DNA of 20,621 nt, taken from a virus. Where the stretch lies: positions 1-20,621 of the IMG/VR virus record IMGVR_UViG_3300010885_044505. One strand, written 5' to 3'. A program made the position numbers and the translations under genes. The notes beneath the pieces were generated by a model, which made no database searches, had not been told where the DNA came from, and saw only the letters and a list, made by a program, of their open reading frames with translations. Shown here piece by piece: positions 14,009-20,588 of the stretch. How positions within the stretch are numbered: position 1 is the first letter of the stretch; the number at the start of each line of letters is the position of its first letter.

Positions 14009-14445
14009 GGCCCATATACGAGACGCCCGAAGACTTAAAGAATGAGCGTGAAGTGGCGGATTATCTGTCCGCCAAATGGGAATGCGATTTTGTAAAGTTG
14101 AAAATTTCGTATGGCTTGGATTTCGGGGTTGTGAAGGACGGCGTTCTTGTGGCGACGGCTGAAATTAAGTGCAGAAACTATACAAGCAAGCAGATTGACG
14201 GCTGGGGCGGCCTTATGTTGAGCGCCAGCAAGTCGCACCGGGCGGCGGAATGGACTGTGCCGTTTGTGTTGGCGGTAAAGCTAACGGATGGCTTGTTTGT
14301 AGCTACAATTGACCAATGGGCCCCATATGCAATCAAAATTACGGGACGCAAAGACCGGGGAGATTGGCAGGACATTGAGCCTTGTTGCATTATCCCTATG
14401 AGCCAATTCGAAAAGATGGAAATGAGCAATGGTTCAACTTCGTGA
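14005..14445 (+). CDS. PD-(D/E)XK nuclease-like protein
   Basis: A 146-residue protein with the signature Glu14 (KNEREVADYL), Asp39 (YGLDFGVV) and Glu53-x-Lys55 (TAEIKCR), the order found in small restriction-like or Holliday-junction-resolvase-like nucleases. A SKSHRAAEW segment and a mostly beta second half follow. The substrate is unknown; branch cleavage or single-strand trimming would suit the neighbours. The start overlaps the Cas4-like gene by four bases and the end overlaps the helicase gene by 17 bases, so all three are probably made together. Confidence 0.75.
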   Translation: MRPIYETPEDLKNEREVADYLSAKWECDFVKLKISYGLDFGVVKDGVLVATAEIKCRNYTSKQIDGWGGLMLSASKSHRAAEWTVPFVLAVKLTDGLFVATIDQWAPYAIKITGRKDRGDWQDIEPCCIIPMSQFEKMEMSNGSTS

Positions 14446-16024
14446 CTATCAACAACACACTATTGACGATCTCTACGCTTGGTTTGCGGCGGGCAATAAG
14501 GGCAATCCCTGCATTGTCATGCCCACCGGATCGGGCAAGAGCCATATCGTGGCCGCCCTGTGTAAGGACGCGCTGCAATCATGGCCTGAGACGCAGATCC
14601 TGATGCTAACGCATGTGAAGGAGCTGATTGAGCAGAACGCCGAGAAGCTGCGCCAACATTGGCCCAACGCGCCTTTGGGCATTTACTCGGCCAGCATTGG
14701 CCAGAAACACCTTGGTGAGCCGATTACTTTTGCGGGCATTCAGTCGATCGGGAAGAAGGCTGCGGATGTCGGGCACATTGATCTGGTGATCATTGATGAG
14801 TGTCACTTGGTGAACCATAAGGAACATGGCGATTATCGAAAGTTTCTTGGCGATTTAACGCGAATTAATCCGGCGCTGCGCGTGATTGGTTTGACCGCCA
14901 CGCCCTTTAGGTTGGGCCACGGCTACATCACTGACAAACCAGCGATTTTTGACGCGTTGTTGGAGCCGGTTAGCATTGAGCAACTGATCTATAGGGGCTT
15001 TCTTGCCACCCTTCGCAGTAAGCACACGAAGGAGCAGCTTGACGTTTCCGGCGTAAAAAAACGCGGTGGCGATTTTATTGAAAGCGAGTTGCAGGCGGCG
15101 GTTGACGTTGATCCAAAAAACCGTGCGATTGTTGACGAGGTTATTGGACTAGCGGAAGATCGAAAGGCTTGGCTATTCTTTTGCGCAGGCGTTGACCATG
15201 CCTACCATGTGTCGATGGTGCTGCAAGAAAAAGGCATTGCTGCCGCCTGCGTGACCGGAAAGACGCCAAAGAAAGAACGTGAGCGCATCCTCGCAGACTT
15301 CAAAGCAGGGCGGCTGCGGGCGCTCACCAACGCCAATGTGCTGACGACGGGGTTTGATTACCCTGACATTGACCTGATCGCCATGCTGCGCCCTACCATG
15401 AGCGCGGGGTTGTATGTACAAATGGCGGGTCGCGGGATGCGGGTGAAGTCGCACACGGATCACTGCATGGTGCTGGACTTTGCGGGTGTAGTGGCCTCGC
15501 ACGGGCCTATAACTGCGGTGCAGCCGCCTAAAACAGGAAAGAAGTCAGACGAGCCCGGCGAAGCCCCCGTAAAGGCTTGCCCAGAGTGCCATGAACTTGT
15601 GCATCCAAGTGCAAAAGAGTGCCCGTCTTGCGGGTATCAATTCCCCATTGCGCAGAAGAAATTGCAGCTCCACCATGACGACATCATGGGGTTGGACGGG
15701 AGTAAAATGCAGGTCACTGACTGGCAATGGCGCAAGCACATCAGCCGAACAAGCGGAAAGGAAATGCTGGCGGTGTCGTATTACGGGGGCATCTCAGACC
15801 CGCCAATTATTGAATATCTCCCGGTAACTCATGAGGGTTACGCAGGGCAAAAAGCCAGACAAACAATCTTCAGGCTCAGTTCTGCGTCGAAAGCTCAAAT
15901 TAGCTTGACGGAGACAGATTTGGGGGCAATGTGTCAGGGACTAAATACTGGCGTTCCTCCACAGACCATCGAATACAAAAAAGACGGCAAATTCTTCAAG
16001 GTGATCAATAGGAGTTGGGCATGA
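14429..16024 (+). CDS. SF2 DEAD/DEAH-box helicase with zinc ribbon
   Basis: A 531-residue helicase. Visible motifs are a Q-motif-like RDYQQ (5-9), PTGSGKS (32-38), DECH (123-126), TATPFR (156-161), a motif IV/V stretch with LTTGFDYPDID, and motif VI QMAGRGMR near residue 335. It then carries a four-cysteine zinc ribbon, CPEC with CPSCG (about 386-403), and a C-terminal domain of unclear fold. Related phage helicases remodel forks and recombination intermediates or help replication start. The ATG at 14429 lies within the end of the preceding gene, and the stop overlaps the next gene as ATGA. No frame damage is seen. Confidence 0.92.
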   Translation: MVQLRDYQQHTIDDLYAWFAAGNKGNPCIVMPTGSGKSHIVAALCKDALQSWPETQILMLTHVKELIEQNAEKLRQHWPNAPLGIYSASIGQKHLGEPITFAGIQSIGKKAADVGHIDLVIIDECHLVNHKEHGDYRKFLGDLTRINPALRVIGLTATPFRLGHGYITDKPAIFDALLEPVSIEQLIYRGFLATLRSKHTKEQLDVSGVKKRGGDFIESELQAAVDVDPKNRAIVDEVIGLAEDRKAWLFFCAGVDHAYHVSMVLQEKGIAAACVTGKTPKKERERILADFKAGRLRALTNANVLTTGFDYPDIDLIAMLRPTMSAGLYVQMAGRGMRVKSHTDHCMVLDFAGVVASHGPITAVQPPKTGKKSDEPGEAPVKACPECHELVHPSAKECPSCGYQFPIAQKKLQLHHDDIMGLDGSKMQVTDWQWRKHISRTSGKEMLAVSYYGGISDPPIIEYLPVTHEGYAGQKARQTIFRLSSASKAQISLTETDLGAMCQGLNTGVPPQTIEYKKDGKFFKVINRSWA

Positions 16025-16224
16025 GACATGAGAAGCCAAAAGTATTGGTTGCCCATGAGAAAATGATGAGGGAATTGTTTGACAAGGGGCCACCGAAGTT
16101 CTGCTACAACTGCATGAACTACAGCGGCGATGGGCGTTGCGGGGTGTTTGACATGGTGCCTCCAAAGGAGTTCACTCAGGTAGCCAACCAATGCGACGAA
16201 TGGTTAATGGAGCCGCCGTTTTGA
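16021..16224 (+). CDS. Cys4 zinc-binding mini-protein
   Basis: A 67-residue protein with Cys28-x2-Cys31-x8-Cys40-x17-Cys58 (FCYNCMNY ... RCGVF ... NQCDEW), probably one structural zinc. I begin it at ATG 16021, which overlaps the helicase stop as ATGA; a TTG six bases earlier is possible. The cysteine spacing resembles the extra C-terminal module of the Cas4-like protein at 12986. A helper of the neighbouring helicase or nucleases is plausible but unproven. Confidence 0.75.
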   Translation: MRHEKPKVLVAHEKMMRELFDKGPPKFCYNCMNYSGDGRCGVFDMVPPKEFTQVANQCDEWLMEPPF

Positions 16225-16235
16225 GGAAGCGCATC

Positions 16236-16613
16236 TTGACTGACAGAATTCCGACAGAACACGAAGAACAGCGCGAACTTGTGAAGTGGTTCCGTCAAAC
16301 TTTTGACGGTGTTCGCATATTTGCCATTCCCAATGGTGGTGCCCGCAGCATCACCACGGCGGCTAGGTTGAAGGTTGAGGGGGTAAGCGCAGGCGTACCT
16401 GATCTTTACGTTCCGGCGTGGAAACTTTGGATTGAAATGAAGCGAACGGAGGGTGGCGTAGTAGATAAAAATCAAAAAGATTGGCATTCCTACTTGATGT
16501 CAATCGGGGACACGGTAATAATATGCAAGGGCGCGGAAGCGGCCAAACAAATGATCCAAAAAATAAAGGCAAACAACCATGAACCGATACGAGAGAAACA
16601 ACCGGCTGATTGA
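16236..16613 (+). CDS. VRR-NUC domain nuclease
   Basis: A 125-residue, single-domain nuclease. Motifs fit the VRR-NUC family: EHEEQRELVKWFR at the N-terminus, IPNGGARS (31-38), GVPDL with Asp56, and IEMKR with Glu67 and Lys69, followed by a C-terminal helix. Stand-alone phage VRR-NUC proteins are thought to be structure-specific nucleases, possibly resolving branched DNA before packaging. I chose TTG 16236, which follows an AGGAAG ribosome site and starts right before the conserved RIPTEHEEQ block. TTG 16221 or ATG 16191 would extend it into the previous gene. It overlaps the next gene by 35 bases. Confidence 0.88.
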   Translation: MTDRIPTEHEEQRELVKWFRQTFDGVRIFAIPNGGARSITTAARLKVEGVSAGVPDLYVPAWKLWIEMKRTEGGVVDKNQKDWHSYLMSIGDTVIICKGAEAAKQMIQKIKANNHEPIREKQPAD

Positions 16614-16878
16614 AGAAATCAGCGAGGCGCTCGAACGCAGCGTCCCTCTAAAACACCATGTAGAGGTGCTGGCGGCTTTACGCAGGGCCCAAGAACTGCT
16701 TGCCCGCGTTGCGCCATACGTTAGAAACCGGGCGATGGCGGACGAAGCCAAGTTGGCGGCAAAGCTGTTGGATGGGTTTTTTTGGGACGTAGACAATCAC
16801 CCATCGGCGTTTTTCGACATCAGCAACGGGTTTGATCCCAAAGAGTATCTGAAGCAAAAGGGAATATTGAAATCATGA
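16579..16878 (+). CDS. Hypothetical helical phage protein
   Basis: A 99-residue protein of unknown function. Residues 1-55 are helical and charged (RLIEEISEALERS, then AALRRAQELLARVA), and an aromatic-rich end follows (GFFWDVDNHPSAFFDI). It begins inside the end of the VRR-NUC gene, which is a longer overlap than elsewhere here; ATG 16579 is preceded by a weak AAAGG. The stop overlaps the next start as ATGA, supporting it as a real coupled gene. Confidence 0.7.
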   Translation: MNRYERNNRLIEEISEALERSVPLKHHVEVLAALRRAQELLARVAPYVRNRAMADEAKLAAKLLDGFFWDVDNHPSAFFDISNGFDPKEYLKQKGILKS

Positions 16879-17081
16879 GCAACATCGTTCAGCTAAACCC
16901 AACCCTGCCCCTGACCACGCCGCTGGGGAAGGCCCTGTGCCACTTCATAATCGACAACGGCGACGAGCATCATATCCTGTGGGTCTGCATTCAGGACGAA
17001 ACTGGCGAAATTTGGGTCTGGCCCAACACGCAGGTGCGCGGGCGTAACAACCCAACAATGGGGAGGAAGATAGATGAGTGA
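16875..17081 (+). CDS. Hypothetical 68-residue phage protein
   Basis: An unrecognised protein with a Pro/Thr-rich N-terminus (LNPTLPLTTPLGKALC) and a compact beta-like body (HHILWVCIQDETGEIWVWPN) ending in Arg/Lys. The body resembles a small two-sheet domain with several Trp. It starts in an ATGA overlap and ends eight bases inside the next gene, typical of this operon. No catalytic motif is seen. Confidence 0.7.
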   Translation: MSNIVQLNPTLPLTTPLGKALCHFIIDNGDEHHILWVCIQDETGEIWVWPNTQVRGRNNPTMGRKIDE

Positions 17082-17274
17082 ATGGCAACCTATAGAGACC
17101 GCAGACGTTGAGACCACCTTCCTGCTGTGGGAGCCGTCTTGGTGGAAAGAATCGCCGGGTGGGGGCTTTCTTGTGGTGGGGTATTACGACACCGACTTCC
17201 AAGAGTGGCGCAATCATGAAGGGTATGAGATCAACCCCACCCACTGGATGCCAATGCCGGAGGGCCCGAAATGA
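17074..17274 (+). CDS. DUF551-type small protein
   Basis: A 66-residue protein beginning WQPIETADVETTFLLW and ending THWMPMPEGPK. A W-x-P-I start and a THWMP-x-P end are the hallmarks of DUF551 proteins, which are common in phages and prophages and have no known activity. The middle contains GGGFLVVGYYDTDFQEW. It is coupled to both neighbours by start/stop overlaps (ATGs at 17074 and 17271). Confidence 0.82.
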   Translation: MSEWQPIETADVETTFLLWEPSWWKESPGGGFLVVGYYDTDFQEWRNHEGYEINPTHWMPMPEGPK

Positions 17275-17513
17275 GAAAAACAGAACGATATGCAGGTCAA
17301 AGTTACAAAGGAAAACGCTCAAAGGGCGTGCGATTTGGCACGCTATGGGCTGATTATGACAGTGCTGAAGGAGAAGTTACAATTACTTTTGAGTTTGCAA
17401 ACCAAGATTCGTTGATGAGAGCGGACATTTTGAATGATGTCATTGGACTTCTTACCCGCGAATATGAAGATGCCATGCAAAAATTTTGGGGTGAAATAGG
17501 AGAGGAAAAATGA
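17271..17513 (+). CDS. Hypothetical 80-residue phage protein
   Basis: A protein with a very basic N-terminus (MRKTERYAGQSYKGKRSKG), a beta-like centre (EVTITFEFANQDSL) and an acidic helical end (DVIGLLTREYEDAMQKFW). The charge split could suit nucleic-acid contact through the N-terminus, but I recognise no family. It overlaps both neighbours as ATGA. Confidence 0.7.
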   Translation: MRKTERYAGQSYKGKRSKGVRFGTLWADYDSAEGEVTITFEFANQDSLMRADILNDVIGLLTREYEDAMQKFWGEIGEEK

Positions 17514-17722
17514 GTGAACCATTCAAAATTTGCATTCAACGCGCAGAGACGCGCCAAGAATGGGATGCAATGCAAGATGACTATATCAATCGTGCAGTTG
17601 CCGCCGCCGACCGCATCGAAAAGCTGGAGGCGGCGTTGCGGGAAGTACTTAGCCTTGGCGATTGGGGGGCTAATATATTAGCCCGAACCGTCATTCTTGA
17701 GGCGTTAGAGGCAAAGGATTAA
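17510..17722 (+). CDS. Hypothetical coiled-coil phage protein, last gene of operon
   Basis: A 70-residue acidic protein. Residues about 25-50 (DYINRAVAAADRIEKLEAALREVL) form a likely coiled coil of the kind seen in many small phage accessory proteins. The start overlaps the previous stop as ATGA. It is followed after eight bases by the terminator at 17731, which marks the end of the rightward operon begun at 10591. Function is unknown. Confidence 0.7.
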   Translation: MSEPFKICIQRAETRQEWDAMQDDYINRAVAAADRIEKLEAALREVLSLGDWGANILARTVILEALEAKD

Positions 17723-17730
17723 CGGTTGAA

Positions 17731-17759
17731 AGAGGGGGCCTAAGCCCCCTCTAACTTTT
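17731..17759. terminator. Bidirectional terminator between converging operons
   Basis: AGAGGGGGC (17731-17739) and GCCCCCTCT (17744-17752) form a nine-base-pair stem with a CTAA loop. Rightward it is followed by AACTTTTATT; leftward it is followed on the minus strand by TTCAACC, a weaker tail. It ends the rightward operon, and the minus-strand gene stop lies within the T-rich flank, so both transcripts probably use it. Confidence 0.85.
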
Positions 17760-18174
17760 ATTCTTCGTTGGCGTTCAGCTCAAGCGCCATCGTGATCTGG
17801 TCAGCCAGTTCGTTCAAAGCGTCACGAACTTGCGTGGCGACAATGACCATATCCTCATCATCACTACCAATCATGAAGATCAGGGATGATACGGCATCCT
17901 GAAGAGACACGTCGTACTTGGTGTTGGGCTCATCAAGCTCTTCCGCCGAATGAACGCGCAGCACCATTGGATCTTCAATGGGCTCGCCACCCTCCCCGTC
18001 GCAAGGAGAGCTACCAACGCTCCACACGATGGGAAAGCTGCAATCACCCGGCAAAATTTCTTCGTCGTCTTCATCCTCAAAGGCAACTTCTACAGTTTCC
18101 ACAGCTTCCTCAAGCGCATCCTTGATTGCTTCAAGAACGGCTTCAACTTCAAGTCGCAATGCTTCCTTGTTCAT
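17758..18174 (-). CDS. Highly acidic protein, candidate DNA mimic
   Basis: A 138-residue protein with 38 Asp/Glu and only six Lys/Arg, a net charge near -32. Acidic residues are spread along the chain, with dense runs at about residues 32-40 (EDEDDEE) and near SDDEDM. Helical heptad-like stretches at both ends and two Cys (in GDCSF and SPCDG) are present. Such charge is typical of DNA-mimic proteins, which phages use against restriction enzymes, repair nucleases or host regulators, but no family match is evident. The ATG has a strong GAGGAGA ribosome site. On the minus strand a 7-bp hairpin (18209-18191, one wobble pair) sits just before that site and could influence expression. It is the last gene of the minus-strand block and may be a simple acidic structural protein instead. 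Confidence 0.78.
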   Translation of the reverse strand: MNKEALRLEVEAVLEAIKDALEEAVETVEVAFEDEDDEEILPGDCSFPIVWSVGSSPCDGEGGEPIEDPMVLRVHSAEELDEPNTKYDVSLQDAVSSLIFMIGSDDEDMVIVATQVRDALNELADQITMALELNANEE

Positions 18175-18230
18175 GACGATCTCCTCAGAGCTGGCACCAG
18201 CAGTACCAGATTGCCATAAAAATGTGACGA

Positions 18231-18464
18231 CTATTTAGCCGGGCCGCCCTCAATTACCCGCACTTCCGCGGTTGAGGTTGCCTTGATTGACGAGCAAACT
18301 TTACGCATCATTGTGTAGGTTAAGTCACGCGCAATGGGGTCTTCGCACCCCTCGGCGAACTTGCCCAAGTGAACGAACGCGTAGGCGCGCTGGGAAACAG
18401 GATCGTCAAAGATTGGCGTTTCGTCGTCCACAAGCTCGACAATATCATCATCACTATCACGCAT
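18231..18464 (-). CDS. Hypothetical protein with acidic N-terminus
   Basis: A 77-residue protein starting at ATG 18464, chosen because an AAGGA ribosome site lies eight bases upstream; ATG 18473 is too close to that site. The first 20 residues are acidic (DSDDDIVELVDDETPIFDD), then AYAFVHLGKFAEGCEDP and a basic helical end follow. The start overlaps the upstream gene's stop by eight bases. It is separated by about 56 bases from the acidic protein downstream. Function is unknown. Confidence 0.65.
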   Translation of the reverse strand: MRDSDDDIVELVDDETPIFDDPVSQRAYAFVHLGKFAEGCEDPIARDLTYTMMRKVCSSIKATSTAEVRVIEGGPAK

Positions 18465-18714
18465 TGTCTTCATCCTTCTCAGGTGTAAACCAATTGTTGT
18501 CATCAATGGGAAGCGACAGGCTCCTCATGTGGTGAATGCTTGGCTCCCTATGATAGGCCCGGTGTCGATCCCGCTCAAGCACCTTCATACGGCCCTCAAG
18601 CTCCAGCACACGCAAATTAAGCGCAATTAGCTCACGCGCCATTTCGTTCTCGGCGTCCATAACGCCGTGCTTAGTGCGAAACATGGCGCAAAGCTCCTCC
18701 GCAAAAGGGTGCAT
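18457..18714 (-). CDS. Hypothetical coiled-coil protein
   Basis: An 85-residue protein from ATG 18714, which follows a GAGG ribosome site; a TTG at 18729, overlapping the metallophosphoesterase stop, would add five residues. The central region (ENEMARELIALNLRVLELEGRMKVLERD) is a clear coiled coil, followed by a His/Arg-rich patch (RHRAYHREPSIHH) and an acidic tail. It is probably an oligomeric accessory protein. No family was recognised. Confidence 0.65.
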   Translation of the reverse strand: MHPFAEELCAMFRTKHGVMDAENEMARELIALNLRVLELEGRMKVLERDRHRAYHREPSIHHMRSLSLPIDDNNWFTPEKDEDNA

Positions 18715-18725
18715 CTTATCGAGCC

Positions 18726-19724
18726 TCAAGAGTATTTTTCCTGCAACTGACGCATGTCAAGAAACCGATGCGATATGATGTGACCGGATTTGATATTCAA
18801 TTCATAGATGCCGTAGGACCAACCCGAGGTAGCCGTTCCTGCGTACTTGGCGACGTATCCGTCAGGCATGGCGCTTCCCAAATTGAGAACCTCGATGCTA
18901 TTGTTAATTCCGATCTTTGGTGCCTTACGAAAGGACGAGCGATGCGTATGACCAAAGACTACGCTGTGAGTTGCATGATTAGCTATCTGGTTTTCGCTGT
19001 TTTGGCCGCCGTAGGGCTTGCCCATTATGTTCTTGGGAACGTGCGTAAACCCAACCCCGTCGATAAATAGCCATTGCCCATAGGGATGCAGCCGCCAGCG
19101 ATACCGAGCGCAAAGTTCCTCAAATTGTATATACAACGTCCCTACAGTTTCTGCGTTTTTGTTCTCAAAGCGTTGAATTCGCTCTTCGTGGTTGCCCGCC
19201 GTCAACTCCATTGGGATGTTTAGGTCTTTGATTTCTTTGAAGAACAGGCACATGGCCTCTTCGCAGCTTTCCATATCTGTTTTGAAGGATGGCCGCATGG
19301 CGTGGTTGACGCTGCCCGGTGCGTCATGCGTGGAAACAGAATCCCAAGAACAGAAGTCGCCTATTTGCACAATCCGGTTAGGAACGACTGCGGCACAATG
19401 TCGCGCAATCCACTTGAACCGATCTTTTGCCATGCCGGGCTGGTCATGAGTGTCGCCTATAGCGATGACTGTAGTGCTGCTATCCGTGCGTCCGCCAATG
19501 TATTTTGGCTTGCTTGTTGAGAAAAATGATAACCTTTTCTTCAAATCGTCTATTTCTTTTTCCATATCCTGAATTTTAGTAAACGCCGCTGGAACCCTAG
19601 TTGGCGTATTGGTTTTTATCCGAGCCCGAACGGTTGATTCCGCCACACCCAAAAACTTGGCCGCCTTGCGGATGGACCCGTGCTTTTTGCACAAATCCTG
19701 AACTGCTTGCGTTGTAAGGTACAT
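18726..19724 (-). CDS. HTH-metallophosphoesterase
   Basis: A 332-residue protein. Residues 6-40 look like a helix-turn-helix (GSIRKAAKFLGVAESTVRARIK), followed by a short coiled coil (51-68). A calcineurin-like phosphoesterase domain then shows all main metal motifs: GDTHD (90-94), GDFCSWDS (122-129), GNHEER (177-182), His250/His253 and GHTH (258-261). The family includes nucleases, phosphodiesterases and protein phosphatases; a fused DNA-binding domain suggests a nucleic-acid substrate or a promoter target. The ATG at 19724 follows GGGGAAC; the frame continues upstream to 19826 but would cross the divergent gene's promoter. It is the first gene of the minus-strand block ending at 17758. Confidence 0.88.
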   Translation of the reverse strand: MYLTTQAVQDLCKKHGSIRKAAKFLGVAESTVRARIKTNTPTRVPAAFTKIQDMEKEIDDLKKRLSFFSTSKPKYIGGRTDSSTTVIAIGDTHDQPGMAKDRFKWIARHCAAVVPNRIVQIGDFCSWDSVSTHDAPGSVNHAMRPSFKTDMESCEEAMCLFFKEIKDLNIPMELTAGNHEERIQRFENKNAETVGTLYIQFEELCARYRWRLHPYGQWLFIDGVGFTHVPKNIMGKPYGGQNSENQIANHATHSVVFGHTHRSSFRKAPKIGINNSIEVLNLGSAMPDGYVAKYAGTATSGWSYGIYELNIKSGHIISHRFLDMRQLQEKYS

Positions 19725-19796
19725 TTTTATGTTCCCCACTCGGATGAGTGTGTGTATCATAGAATTGTGAAAAATTAAAAAAGCTGTGGAGCAAAA
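19725..19796. promoter_or_regulatory. Divergent control region
   Basis: Seventy-two bases separate the leftward metallophosphoesterase from the rightward DnaA-domain gene. On the minus strand TATGAT (19760-19755) is a good -10 candidate with no clear -35. ACTC-GGAT-GAGT (19738-19749) is a small inverted repeat. TGATACACA on the minus strand (19758-19750) is one base from the DnaA-box consensus TTATNCACA. GTGGAG before the ATG at 19797 is the rightward ribosome site. Confidence 0.4.
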
Positions 19797-20294
19797 ATGA
19801 AAACGATGGAAGAGATGCAAGCGCACTATAAAGCTGTTCGAGAGCGTTTAAGGTACACGCCGCCCTCAAAGCCAATCATCATCCCCCCGATTGAAGCGGC
19901 AGCGCCGGAGCCGGAGCCAGCGCCCGCTCCAGCACCTGAGCCCAAAATACAGATTGTAAGCATAGCTCCTTTGCCGCCTGCCCAGAGCATTTTGCATGAA
20001 ATCGCTCTTAAACATGATGTAACGGTCAGGGACATAACAGGGCGAGATCGCAAAAAGAAATACATGAAAGCCCGGCAAGAGGCCGCTTACGAGTTGAAAT
20101 TAAGGTTAAACCTTTCTTTCCCGAGGATTGGGCGCGTTCTGGGTAAGCGGGATCACACAACCATCTTGCACAGCGTTCGCAAACACGCAGAGTTAAATAA
20201 TTTGCCGCCGTTAAGCTTTCCTAAAGAAGTTCAGGCGCATAGTGACTACACCAAAACGGAGAACCAAAATGAACATCTTGAACCTAGCCTATGA
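19797..20294 (+). CDS. DnaA domain IV-like DNA-binding protein
   Basis: A 165-residue protein with a helical N-terminus, a Pro/Ala/Glu linker (PEPEPAPAPAPEP, about 37-49) and a C-terminal domain (about 62-133) that matches the DNA-binding domain of DnaA. It shows HEIALKHDVTVRDITGRDR, ARQEAAYEL, LSFPRIGRVLG and the signature KRDHTTILH (117-125). The AAA+ ATPase region of full DnaA is absent, so it should bind DnaA-box-like sites without ATP-driven assembly. It may recruit or block host initiation, act as a regulator, or mark the phage origin. The ATG at 19797 has a GTGGAG ribosome site. The end overlaps the small membrane gene at 20269. Confidence 0.88.
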   Translation: MKTMEEMQAHYKAVRERLRYTPPSKPIIIPPIEAAAPEPEPAPAPAPEPKIQIVSIAPLPPAQSILHEIALKHDVTVRDITGRDRKKKYMKARQEAAYELKLRLNLSFPRIGRVLGKRDHTTILHSVRKHAELNNLPPLSFPKEVQAHSDYTKTENQNEHLEPSL

Positions 20295-20367
20295 AGCCGC
20301 CAACATTTTTGCCACTTGCGTAGCTGTAGTGGCAATTTTCACCATCTGCCTTGCGATGGGGGGCTGA
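20269..20367 (+). CDS. 32-residue predicted membrane peptide
   Basis: A short gene with a GGAG ribosome site seven bases before its ATG, overlapping the end of the DnaA-domain gene by 26 bases and finishing one base before the next start. After MNILNLAYEA the chain is a single hydrophobic helix (ANIFATCVAVVAIFTICLAMGG) long enough to cross a membrane. It may be a small membrane effector or holin-like peptide. Real by context, role unknown. Confidence 0.6.
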   Translation: MNILNLAYEAANIFATCVAVVAIFTICLAMGG

Positions 20368-20368
20368 C

Positions 20369-20587
20369 ATGGACAATTTCTTTTACGTTTGGGACCGTAT
20401 GCACCGGATCGCCACACGTTTGGAGCAGGCGGAGGCTCGAATAAAAGAACTGGAAACCACAACAAAAATAGAAACAACGATTGATAATTTGATGCGCCGT
20501 GGTCTAATCCCTTACATGCCGGTGGCAAAACACGACGGATACACGAACGGAACCGCAAAACTTTGCAACTTGAAAGACAGGCCCTGA
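20369..20587 (+). CDS. Hypothetical coiled-coil phage protein
   Basis: A 72-residue protein starting at ATG 20369, just after the membrane-peptide stop. Residues 10-38 (RMHRIATRLEQAEARIKELETTTK) form a coiled coil, then LMRRGLIPYMPVAKHDGY and a Lys/Asn-rich tail follow. No family was recognised. Spacing suggests translation coupled to the preceding small gene. Confidence 0.68.
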   Translation: MDNFFYVWDRMHRIATRLEQAEARIKELETTTKIETTIDNLMRRGLIPYMPVAKHDGYTNGTAKLCNLKDRP

Positions 20588-20588
20588 A

